From: Verrucomicrobiaceae bacterium
GTDB lineage: Bacteria > Verrucomicrobiota > Verrucomicrobiia > Verrucomicrobiales > Verrucomicrobiaceae
Length of the DNA stretch: 64,000 nucleotides
Direction: 5' to 3'
Assembly: GCA_016713245.1 (NCBI GenBank)
Contig: JADJPM010000004.1
Location: 2,356,001-2,420,000, forward strand
Shown: positions 9,401-21,400 of the stretch, piece by piece
Layout of the letters: each line of letters begins with the position of its first letter
Position numbering within the stretch: position 1 is the first letter of the stretch
Translations under genes and position numbers: made by a program
The notes under the pieces: model-generated
Told to the model about the DNA's origin: nothing
Databases searched by the model: none
Seen by the model: the letters and a program-made list of their open reading frames with translations, nothing else

Positions 9401-12400
9401 CGGCCCCGGAGCTGGTGCAGGAGAGCGTGGTGGTGCCGGTGAAGGCAGTGGCCGGCATGCCATCGAGGGTCAAAGCATTCACGGTGATGCTGAAGGGTGC
9501 CTGGGCGGTCTGCGGAGAGATGGCGGCAAAGCCAAAGCGGTTCAAATCATCGTCCCGCACGCTGAGACCAGCCGTCACCGAGGGAGAAAGGGCGTGTGAG
9601 GCGGTAAGGATGACGTTTTGGGCACCGTCCTGCAGCGAGTCATTCAGGATGTTCAGGGTAAAGGCAGCGGAGGTGCTGCCTGCCGGGATGGTCACGGTGC
9701 TGGCGGCGGGCACGGCCTCCGAGGTGTCCGTGCTGGTGAGGGTGATGACGGTGCTGGTGGCTTGGGCGGTGGAGAGGCTGATGGTGCCGGAGAGCGTTCC
9801 GGCGGACTCGACGACCTGGGAGGCCGAAAGGCTCAAATTTAGCGTAAATGGCGGATCGAGGTCAAAAGGGCTCGAAAAGCCGGAAAGTGCCCCGCTGGTG
9901 GCTTTCAGCCGTTTGGCGCTGCCGTAGCCATTGACCTTCACGGTGCCGCTCCAGGTGCCATTGACGAAGGCTGGCGTGGCGGCGGGTGTGACGGTGAAGG
10001 CTGGGAAGCCGTCCACCGTCAGCGTGGCGCTGCCATTGAAGCTGGTGGAGACATCTCCTACAGCATCTTGTGCCGTGAGCGTGACTGGGATGTCCACCCC
10101 GGAGGCCACCGTGGCCGGAAGCGTGCTCCAGGTGATCTGCGTGGCCGCCCCGGCCTGGACGACAAAGGGATTGCTGGAGGCCTGGAGGCCGCTGGAGGCA
10201 TCCGTGATGGTCAAAACGGCCGTGGAGGCCAGTGTGGTGAGTGTGACGGGCACCGTGGCGGTGCCTCCAGTGAAGGTCACGCTCGTCGGAGAGACAGGGA
10301 TGCTGCTAGCACCATCTGCGGCAGTCAGCGCCAGCGTGCCGTTGAAAGCCGGGACGGTGTTTCCTTGTGCATCGAGAGCATTAAAAGTGACCGGAAAGGA
10401 TACGCCGCGTGTTTTCGGGCTGCTGATGGCGGCGATGGCGAAGTGATGCACTTCGTTGTCACGGATGGTGATGAGCGGTCTGGCTACATTAAAGCCGGGA
10501 ACCGTCGAGGAAGCGGAGACGACGACGGTTTGCGGCCCATCGAGCAGCGTGTCATCTACCGGGGTGAGCGGGACAAAAGCGGAGTAAAAAGAACCTGCCG
10601 GGATGGTGACGCTGGGCGGCACCGTGAGCTCAGAGGTATCACTCGAACTCAGGGTGACGGTGAGCGGGCTGGAGACGGTATGATAGGTGCGGACACGCAG
10701 GCCATTGGCCAGCGGCGGGGCGTTTTCATCCAGGGCAGTGGCGTAGAGTTCGAGAGTGAGCTGCCGGTATTCATCATCCCCCCGCACGATGGTGCGGCTG
10801 GAGGGCGGGCTGCCTGCGTAGGTGGCCGTGATCGTGGCCTGGGTAGGGAGCGGATCGGTGGTGAAGTTATCCGAAGCCAAGAGCTGGAAGGTGTGGCGGC
10901 TTTCACCAGGGAAAAGCGTGATGGTTGAGATGGGGAAACTAAAAATCCCCGCCGGGCTGGCGGAAAGCGATACGTGGACTACACCCTGCACCGGGGCTGG
11001 GAAGGAGATGGTGGCGCTACCAGCGTCTCCCTCCATGATGGAGGCGGGTGCATTCAGAGTGATCGTGGTCGTCTCATCGTCGAGCATCGTGAAGCTGGCG
11101 CTGCCTTCATCCAGGCCATCCGCCCTGGCTCGCAGGGTGACGAGCCGCGGGCCGTTGAAGACGCTGTCATCCGCGAGGCTGAAAGGCACTGCAAGGCTCG
11201 TCTGCCCGGCTGGGATGGTGACGGAGGCGGGCAACAGCACGGACGGATGGGTGGAGAGCAGGCTGACGGTGAGGTCTGAAGCCCTCGCGGCATTTAAAGT
11301 GAGTGTCATCGAGGAGGTGGCAGCCGTCTCCGGCAGGCTGGCCGCTGAGGGCGTGAGGCTCAGGGTGCCGAGGGATGGCACCGTGAAGAGATTGGATCTC
11401 CCCACGAAGGCTCCCGTAGCATCGCGGGCGATGAGGGCGAGATTTCCAGGAGATAGAGCGGTGATCTCCCCGGTCCAGGCCCCCTGGCTAAAAACGCCGC
11501 TCTGCGCCGGAGTGATCTGGGCATCATCATAGGAAAGGAGGCGAACGGCAGGGGCGTCGAAGTACTGGTAGGGGTTAACGGAGCCAGTCCACAGCAGGGG
11601 ATTTCCAGCGTAGGCTTCATACTGGAGGGTGTGAGAGGCATTATGTGCGCCCTTCACCCCAACGGTATCCGTGGCCCCGGTGCTGCTGATGTCCACGAGC
11701 AGGTTACTGGTGCCGTCATAGGCAAAGGGACTGCTGAACTCGAAGTCATACCAGCCCAGCGCTGGCAGCGTGGTGGAGGCACGCTGATAGACGGTGGTCC
11801 AGCCTTCGGTTTCAAAGCCCGGCAGCTCTCCGGCGACGGTGCGGGTGGTGTGCTTCAGCCGGATGGTCAGGTTTTGCAGCGTCACCGCCGAGCTGGAGGC
11901 GAATTCAAAACCGATCCGCCGGAGGCTGCGCGGCCCTAGGGCGGCCTGCGAGGCGGGCAGGATCGTGGTGCTGCGCTTCACCGGATTAAAGGATGTGCCA
12001 AACGTCCTGTGCGATGTCACCGTGCCTGCATTTAGCGTGGCCTCAGCCACATTCCGCCCGGCGCTGAGCGTCGCAGGCCCGGTGTAGCTGGTGGCGGGAT
12101 TTCCCTGGGCGTCTTTGGCGTTGATGGTGACGGAGAAAGGTGTCAGCGCAGCCTGCGGGGTGGCGATGCTGTCCCAGACGAGCTGCTCCGCCGCCCCCGC
12201 TCCCAACGCGAAGGCATTGCTGAGGCCGAAATAAGGCCCGGCGGGGTCTTCCACCCGCAGCACGGCGGCGCTGGCAAAGGCGTTCACGGTGACATTTGCC
12301 GTGCTGACGCCGGATGACCAAGTGGTGAGCGTCGCAGGCGTCACAGGCAGGGTCGTGGAGCCATCTGCGGCGCTGAGCACGGCGGGCTGGTTGTAGGTGG

Positions 12401-15400
12401 TGAGGGTGAGATTGTTCACGTCCTTGGCCGTGACGGTCACGGGAAAGGCCCGCCCCTTCACCTGTGAGGAGGGAATGCTGCTGAGGACAAAATGGTTCAC
12501 GTCATTGTCCAGTACCTGGAAGGCCCTGGTGCCTGGCTCAAAACCCGGTGCGGAGGCGGTGAGCGTCACGGGCCGCGTACCGTCCCGCAGCGCATCATCC
12601 ACGGCACTCACGGAAAAATTCACCATGCTCGTGCCGGAGCTCGCAGGCAGGGTCACGGTTGCAGGGAAGGTCATCTGCCCGGCCTCACTGGCGGAGAGAG
12701 TGACGGTCACTGGCACGGCCAGCCTGCCACCGGCCACGAGGGTGCCGCTGGTGCCGGCCGCTCCCTCCCGCACTGTCGTCGTGGAAAAGTTTAGCACAAG
12801 ATCATGGCTTTCATTATCACTGATCTGCGTGGTGGCGGTGCCAGTAAGGGTGCTGGAGGCCAGGATGCCGGAGAAGGCGGTCACGCTCACCTGCGGATCG
12901 AACTCGATGAGATTGTTATCCAGCGCATCGAGGCGGAAGGTGGCGCTGCGTTCCCCGGCGGGGATGATCACCTGTTCTTCGAGGAAAAGCCGGGCCGGAT
13001 CGCTGGAGAGGAGGTTCAGCGTCACATCGGCGGAGGCTGGGACTGGGAGCGTGACCACGCCGTCCGCCCGGCCTCCCTCCGGCATGATTTCCGGCAGTTG
13101 GAGCGTCAGCGCGCCCGCGTCATCATCCTGGATTTGCAGACTCACCTGAGCAGGCAGGTAACCCGGAGTGGGGGTACTCACACGGAGGGTCACGGGATGC
13201 ACGCCCTCCGCCTCAGTATCCTGGATGATCGTGATGGGCACGCTGGCGCTGCTTTGCCCTGCTGGCAGGGTGATGGAGGCGGGCACGCTGGCTCCCGTGA
13301 GGGGATTGGAGCTGGAAAAACTCAGGAGCATATCCGCAGCGGGTGCTGGAGTGACGCTCACCGTGGCCGAGACCGTGCCAGCGGACTCCAGCACCGCCGT
13401 TGGCGTGATGCTGAGTGCCAGCACGCCCGCCGCCGGGACGGTAAAGGCACTGGACATGCCGGTGAAAGCGCCATCCGGGCTGGATGCGAGCAGTCTCATC
13501 TGCCCCGGCACCGCCACCGAGACACTGGAACTCCACACCCCGGCGGTAAAATCTCCTGTCACCGCCGGGGAGGCCGCCTCCGCCTCCCAAGAGATGAAGC
13601 GGATGTTTGGCTTGCTGGCAGTGGCGCTGCCTAGTGGGGAGGTGCCGCTCCACTGGAGCGGCGGCACGTTCTGGATGAAGTGGCTGTAAAAGAGCGTTTG
13701 CAGCACGGGAGAGGTCGCCGTGTAACCACGGCAAACCACACTGGCTCCGAACGCGGATTCCCATTCCCCTGAAATATCCACCAGCAGCGGTGAAGAGCCG
13801 TCGTAGAGGAAGGGCGTGCTGAAATCGAATTGCAGCCACCCGGTCTGCTCGATGTGCCGATCGGCAGCGTACACCGTCGTCCAGCCGGATGACATCCAGC
13901 GCCTCTCTGTGGAGAAATGAATGCCCAGGTGCTGCAGCCGGATGGTGAGATTCTTCATCAAACTCGGGGAGGAAATGCTCTGGATGTCCAGCGCGATGCC
14001 CCGCAACCACCGCGGCGTGGCCGCCGCTCCCTGGCTGATCTGTGCGGCGGTGTAGGCGATCTGGCAGCGGTTCTTTTGGTAGCTGCCAAAAGGAAAGGAA
14101 AGCTGGCTCGTGCCTGTCCCAGGCTCCGTCACCAGGTAATCGCGCACCGCTTGGAGATTGGCGGGCTGAGTGTGGGAACTGACCGTGTTGTTTTGCTCAT
14201 CCAGAGCCGTCAGCGTAACCGGGAAGGGGACACCTATCCCAGTTGGCCCGTTTGGCACATTCCATGAAAATTTGCTCAAGCCACCGTGACCCGCGGTGAA
14301 GGCATTGCTGCTGCCGGTGATGCTGCCGCTCGTGGCTGTCAAAACGGCGGCGGAGGCCGCGGAGGTCACGGTGACGCTGAAAGTCGGCGTGGAGTATTGG
14401 TTGAGAGAGAGGGTGGCAGGCGTAACGCCTAACGATGTGGAACCCTCTTTCGCGGAGAGGTTCACCGTGCCGGTGAAGGGAATCGTCTCGTCATTCACAT
14501 CCGCCGCACGCAGCGTGATGCTGAAAGGCTTGTTTCTCACCTGGGCCGAAATGGGGACGAAGGAGAAGTGATGCACGTCATTATCCAGCACCTGGATGAG
14601 GCGGCTGGCACCTTGGAATCCCGCCGCACTGGCGCTGATCGTCACCGGCACCGTGCCGTCGAAAGCCGCATCCTCCACGGCGGTGAGCGGGATGAAATTG
14701 TAAAAGCTATCGGCCAGGATCGTGACTGTAGCAGGCACCGTGAGCTGAGCGGGATTTGAGGACGAAAGCGTCACGACCAGCGGGCTGCGTAGGTTGCCGC
14801 TCACCGCAAGCGTCATCGAGGATGCGCTGCCTTCCATGATGCTGCTGGAGGAGTTGGTAAGGCTTAGCAGCATGCTCTCATTGTCCATCACCAGCACGGA
14901 AGCCTCGGCGACGGCGGAACCCATCCGTTCCGCCGTCACTGTGATCATCTGATCCCCGTCGAGGTATTCGTTTTCCGGCACGGCGAGGTAGAAGGTGATG
15001 CTGCTCTGCCCGGCTGGAATCGTCACACTAGGTGGCAGAGGCAGCAGGGTGGTGTTCGAGGAGGTCAACGTGATCGTCTGAGCATCCGTAGCCGTGGTGC
15101 TGAGGCTCACCGTAGCCGGGACACCTGCCTGGGCCTCCGTGATGCTGGCAGGCAGCGTGAGAGAAACCACCGCCGTCTCATCATCCACCACCGTCATGGA
15201 GGCCTGCGCCCGGCTGAAGCCAGAGGCGCTGGCCCGCAGGGTGGCTGTTTTCGAGGTTTCCAGCAGCGCATCATCCGGCAGAGAGACCTCAAAGCTCACG
15301 CTCGCCTGCCCGGCGGGCAGCGTGACGGTGGCGGGAGCCGTCACCAGCCCCGGCGTGAGGTTTTCCAAAGTAAAGACGACATCTGCAGGGGGAGCACTGG

Positions 15401-18400
15401 CCGCCGTAAGCGTGCCGGTGATGGGTGCAGTTCCCTCCGTGGCACTGGCAGGCAGGGAAAGCGTCACCGCCGTGCCCGCCACCGGGAAGGCGCTGCTCAG
15501 CCCAATGATGCCGGAGGCATCCTCCGCCCGCAGCAGCATGCTACCAGCCAGCGGCAGGGTGACATTCCCCGTCCACATCCCATTCACCCAAGGACCAGAG
15601 ACAGCCGGCACGACCGGGATCTGCACTGGGGGCGTGTAGAGCTTGATCAAAGGCAGCGTGGAGAAAATCTGCCCAGGGGTTCCAGGCCCCCAAGTGAGCG
15701 GATTGCCAGAATAGCCCCACAGATGAAGCGCCTGCCCAGGGCGGTCTTCCGCCCTAATACTGGCCTGATGACCGTTGAAAAAATCGCTCATCGACGAAAA
15801 GTCCACCATCAGGGCACCACCCGCATGCTCAAAGGGTGCCGTGAACTCCAGCTCATTCCAGCCTGAATTGAGAAATGGCGTATCCTGGTAAACCACCGTC
15901 CAGCCGGCGCTTTCGAAGCCAACTCCGTCCTCATGAGTGGTGCGGCTGGTGTTCTTGAGGCGAATGGTCAGTCGAGGGTAGCCAGAGCCGTTTGAGTAAA
16001 TGGAAAGCCGAGTAAGCTTCCTCGCCTCGCCGACTTGCTCTGGCAGATAAATACACTGTGACCGCATCACCGGGTATACGCCCGAAAGAGGATGAACCCC
16101 AAAAGCCGGCTCATGCCCCGTCGCCACCTCCAGCCCGTCATCGGTCGCATCCACGGCGGAAAGCATCACCGGCCCCTGAAAATCCGTCACCACCTGCCCG
16201 GTGGCGTCTTTCGCCCGCACGGTGGCCGTGAAGGGCACATTCGCCTGAGCGGCGGGCACGACATCCCAAGTCAACTGCGCTAATCCGGGCGTCACCGTCA
16301 TCGTGGCGGGCACTTCCAGCTCCGGCTGGCGGGCGTCATTGCTGGAGATGGCGAGGGCACCTTCCACCACGCCCACATCGCGGTTTACCGCGTCAAAGGT
16401 GGCCGTCAACGTGGCGCTCTGCGCCGGGGCCAGGGTGCCTTCCGCCGGACTCACCCGTAGCCAGGCGGGCTCCGCCACCGTATCGAGAAAGCGCCCCATG
16501 ATGGCCTCCATCTGCTCATCGTTAATGTAGCCGCCATTCGCGGAGCTAAAGAGCAGGTAATAGAGGCGACGCTCGGCGGTCAGATTGGACACATAGTGGA
16601 AATCACTGCTGGTGTTCTCGGACCACCCGTATCCGCTGTTTTGGGTATTGATGAAGAGGTGGTTCACCGAGCCGCTGGCCTTGCCATACACACGCTTCAC
16701 ATAGCCGCGATAGCTGCGCCCGCCACGCGTGGCCTCCAGGTAGCTCTCATCCATACTGCCATTCGTTCCATTGAGTGATCCGTTGATGCCAAACGAAGCC
16801 AGCCCTGAGATATCCGCTGCGAAAACGAACAGTCCCGGGTGCTTCCGGGTGAAATAACGACCGCCTTCCCCCAGCCGCGTGGATGAAACGATGGCGTTGT
16901 CACTGTAATCCAAGCCCGGAGCCGTCGAGATAGGTGAATCGAGTCCCGGCACCAGCTTATTCCCACCGGCATACATCCCGCCGCCCGAGGTGATTTGATT
17001 GCCTGTGACGCCTTCCGTGAAGTCAAAGCGGTTCGGGATCAGGCTGCCGATCTCGGCATGAAACTGGTTCAACCCACTCAAAACCTCCTCCAGCGGCTTC
17101 AAAGGCACTGCGGCGGCTGGAGTGATGTTTTCGGCGACTGGCTCCGCTTCGACAAAAAACACATTTTGCCCCTCGGAAGACCTCTTCGGCGTCCCACGGC
17201 GTTCCACCGCCGCCACCTGCCATTCAAAGCCTGAGCGGGTGCTCCACGTCAGCGGCTCGCTGCCGTTATTCATCAGCGTCAGAGGCAGCGTTTTGGACAT
17301 GTTTTGCGGCACAGTGACCGCGAGGCTCGCCGGATTCACGCTCAGACGCGGCCCCATCCCCACATCGAAAGCAGCGGATTCCGCCATGGCATGCGGCCCG
17401 GTAGCCGTGAGGCGGATATTTGTCCCAGCGGCCATCACACGCACATTTCCGCTCCACACCCCATTGGTGAAGCCGGTGAGCGTGCCAGGCTCCACCGCCA
17501 AGGCTCCCGCGGTCAAAACCACCGGCCCGGTCACTGCGGCGAGGGGTAGGTTATTCACGTCATAGGCCGTCACAGTCACCGGAAAGGCTACCCCTTCTTT
17601 TTTCAGCCCGGAGATGGCTCCAAAGGCAAAACTGGCTGCGTCATTGTCCTGCACATCGAGCGTGAGCGTGACCGCAGACTGGCCTGGGAGGCTTGCGCTG
17701 AGCGTCACCGGCTGGGTGCCATCCGCGAGAGCATCGTCGATCACCGTCAACGGCACTGACACGCTGCTCTGGCCTTCCGGGAGCGTGATCGTAGCCGGCA
17801 GCGTGACCTCCGTGGCATCGCTGCTGCTCAAAGTAACGATCAAATCCGCCACCGCCGTGCCAGCGTGAGAAATCGTCAAAATCCCCGCTCCGCCCTCGGT
17901 CAGCGATCCGTTGCCGCTGAGGCTGAGCGTTCCCGTTTCATCATCCAGCACCTGCACAGCAGCCGTGCCTACGATCCAGCCCGTCACACTCGCCGTGAGC
18001 GTCACGTTTTGCATGCCATCCGCCAGCGTATCCTGCTGCACCGCCAGATCGAAGCTCACACTGCTCTGCCCCGCCGGGATCACCACACTCGCAGGCAAGG
18101 TGATCTCACTCATATCACTGCTGGAAAGGCTCACTGTCACCGCTTCGCCCGCCGGGGCGCTGATTTGCACGCTCGCGGCCTGCGGCCCTGCGTTTTCGTT
18201 CACGCTGGTAGGTAGGTTCAGCGTGAGGGTGGCCGTTTCTGAGTCCTGCACGGCCAGGGAGAGGCTCTGCGGCGTGTAACCCGCTGCGGAGGCATCCAGC
18301 GTCACTACCTGCGTGCCATCGAGTAGGGCATCATCCACCAGCGTCAGTGCCGCTGAGGCACTCGTCTGGCCTGCGGGCACCAAGAGGGTCAAAGAGGCCA

Positions 18401-21400
18401 CTTCACTGGCATCCGAGCTGCCGATCGTCACGCTCACGTCCTGTGCTGCGGCGGCTGGCAGCGTCACGGTGATGGCATCAGGCACCGTACCGGCATTTTC
18501 CAGGTAGCTGCTAGCCGAAGTCGTGAGACTCAAAAGCCCCAGCGTGCTCACGCTGAATGCCTGGCTGTCTCCGAGGTGCCCGGCAGCATCGCTGGCACGC
18601 AGTTTGAAGCCTTCCCCTGCCCCGCGCACCCGCACATCCCCAGACCACACACCGTTCACAAAACTCGCCGTCTGCACCGGCAGCATCTCTGGTGCGGCGA
18701 TGATTGGAAAGGGCAGCACAAGGCCGGGATTCACGCCGTAGCTCCAGTCCCCCTCACGCCAGTCCAGCGAGGTATCGCGGTCCGAAATGCCGAACCGCTG
18801 GAACACTTTCGACGTGTTCAAAATGGCCTTCGCAGGCACGCCAGACCATTCCGCGCCGGTGATGCGCCTCGGCTGGCGAATCTGCGAAGGATTGCCAGCC
18901 GCCGCGCACACAAAGTCCACCGGCGTCCCGTCTGCCCGCGTCAGCAAAACAGCCATCCGCGCCGCGCCGCCACCGCTCCAGTCGATTTCTTTGCCCAGCA
19001 CCAGCTCAGGAAAGGTGCCCGGGCCAGTCTCCCGCAGCCAAAAAGCCTCGCCAGCAGCGCAAACCGCCCGGTCTGGGATGGTAAAGGCATGCGCCGCAGG
19101 CCAGATAGCATTGTCATACACATGAATCCTCCAGCCGGACACATCCACCGCCTCGCTGCTGGCATTGGTAAACTCGATATGGCCGTTGGGAGACACCTCG
19201 CTGATCACCAGCAGTGGCCGATGCGTCACCACACTGAGTGCCGCCGGGCCGCTGAAGCCACCCACCACATTCTCAACACGATCCAGCGCCGTCACCGTCA
19301 CCGCAAAGGGCGTATCCACCGCCGGTGAGGCAGGGAAAGCCGACCACGAGAAGTGATCCACCACGCCTACCTCAGGCACCGTGAAGCTCCAAACCGGCCC
19401 GCTGGAGGTCACCGTGCCTTTGCGAGGCCGCACCTGCCAAAAATACGTCGTTCCCGGCACCAGCCGCGAGAGCGTGAGGCGTGGGAAAAGCGTGTTCCCG
19501 GCAAAATCCGACGCTGTGAGCGTGACGCTGGTTCCTAGATAGACATCAAAGCTCGCCGGCGTCAGCCCCGTGCCAGGCATCACGCTCCAGGAAAGGTCCG
19601 CGTCAGGATGTATCTCCGCCGCACCCGCCGCAGGCTGCGGAGAGGCCGGGAGAGCAGGCGTAGCGCTATCATACACGACGAGCTGGCCGCTGGCGCTGGT
19701 GAAGCCAGCGGCGGTGGCAGTGATCGTCACCGGCTGCGAGCCATCGCGCAGATTGTCCTGCACCACCGCCAGCGGAAAGCTGCGGCCGCTTTGACCCGCC
19801 GTGAGCTGGAGCTCCGCGGGCACGCCCACCTCACCGCTATCCGTGCTGCTCAGCGTGACCGCCAAAGGAGCCGTCAACTGCCCGGAAAGGCTCAGCATTG
19901 CCGTGGCGGCCTGCCCTTCCAGCACGGAGGCAGGTAGCGAGAGCGTCAAAGCGAAGGTTTCGTTGTCCGCCACGCTCACGCTGGAGGTCGCGGAGGTCCA
20001 GTTTTGCACCGTGGCGCTCACAGTCAGGCTTTGCAGCCCATCCAACAGCTCATCCTCCGGCACGGTGACGTCAAAAGCCATGCTGCTTTGCCCCGCCGGG
20101 ATCACCACGCTCGCTGGCACGCTCAGCTCCGTGGCATCGCTGGAGGTCAAAAACACCCGCACCGGCCGATCCGCCGGGGCATCGAGCGAGACCGTCGCCT
20201 GACCAGTGAGGGTGCCTGCGCCTTCGGTGACGGTGGCGGGCAGGCTCAGTGACAGCGCACGTGTTTCATTGTCATGCACATCGAGAGAGATCGTCGAGTA
20301 GGCAAAACCGGCGCTGGAAGCCGTCAGCGTCACACTTTGCGTCCCGTCCGCCAGCGCATCATCCACCACCGTCAGCGGAAAGGTCACGCTCGACTGCCCG
20401 GCGGGGATCACCACGGTCGCGGGCACCGTCGCCTGCGCCGCATCACTGCTCTCCAAAGTCACCGTTTGGTCCGCCTCCGGCACGGGCGTCACACTCAGTG
20501 TCACCGTCACGGGAGCGGTCCCCTCCGTGACGCTGGCGGGCAGGGCCAAAGTGAGGCGCTTCACCGTCGCGGCGCGGATGATGATGTCGTCGATATTCCA
20601 GCCGGAGTAGGCCCACACGTCGTTGGTATTCACCACCGCATGGCCCCAGCGCAGCCAGACCTGCGGCTGGCCGTCCGCCACGGCGGAAATGTCAAACTGC
20701 TGCGCCACCCAGGCCGTGTCCGCCACCTCGCCGCCGTTTTGCCACAGCTTTGTCCAGTTCGTGCCGTTGGTGGAGATTTCCACCGTGCCCTGCACCCAGC
20801 CCGGCCAGTCCGTGTTCAGCCAGCGCTGGAATTCCAGCCTCGCCGCCTCCTTTTGCGTCAAATCAAACGGCCCCGCCGTCACAAAATACGGCCCGCCGGG
20901 AGCGATGGAGTAGTCCCCATTCAAATTCACGCCCAACACCTTCGTCCCCGTCTTTCCCGCCGTGGGATCAGGCCCGCCATGCGCCACGCCACCGCCGCCG
21001 GTGGGCGTCCCGTAGGCCCACGGCCCGGTGCGAGGCCAGCCCGGGTCCGCATCCAGATTCTCCGTGTAAAGCACTGGAGGGATCACATCGAGTTCCACCG
21101 TCCGCATCAGCATTCCGCCACCCGTCACATTCGTCACCGTCAGCGTCGCCATCTGCCTGCCAGCGGGTAATTGGCTCACCAGCGGCTTCAAAGTCACCGT
21201 CAGCGTCGTCACTCCGCCCGCCGCCAGCGTGCCGCCCAGACTGGAAAGCCCCACCCACGGCTTATCCACCGCCGCCGTCCAATCCGCCGTCGTGCTGCCG
21301 CGATTCGTCAGCGTCAAAACCTGGCTCATCGGCGAAAACGGGCCTCCCAGCGGCCCGGAAGCCAGCAGACCATGCCCTGGCGAAATCGTCAGATCACTCG

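Noticed and set aside
8352..9599. 415-codon + strand frame inside the giant subtilase gene
   Set aside because: Its glycine/arginine-rich translation mirrors the repeat-coding minus strand; the opposite frame is continuous for 5522 codons with recognisable domains.
6500..20500. Possible CRISPR or tandem DNA satellite suggested by many repeated phrases
   Set aside because: The repetition is at protein level (Calx-beta and Ig-like domains), with diverged DNA and no constant-repeat/unique-spacer pattern.
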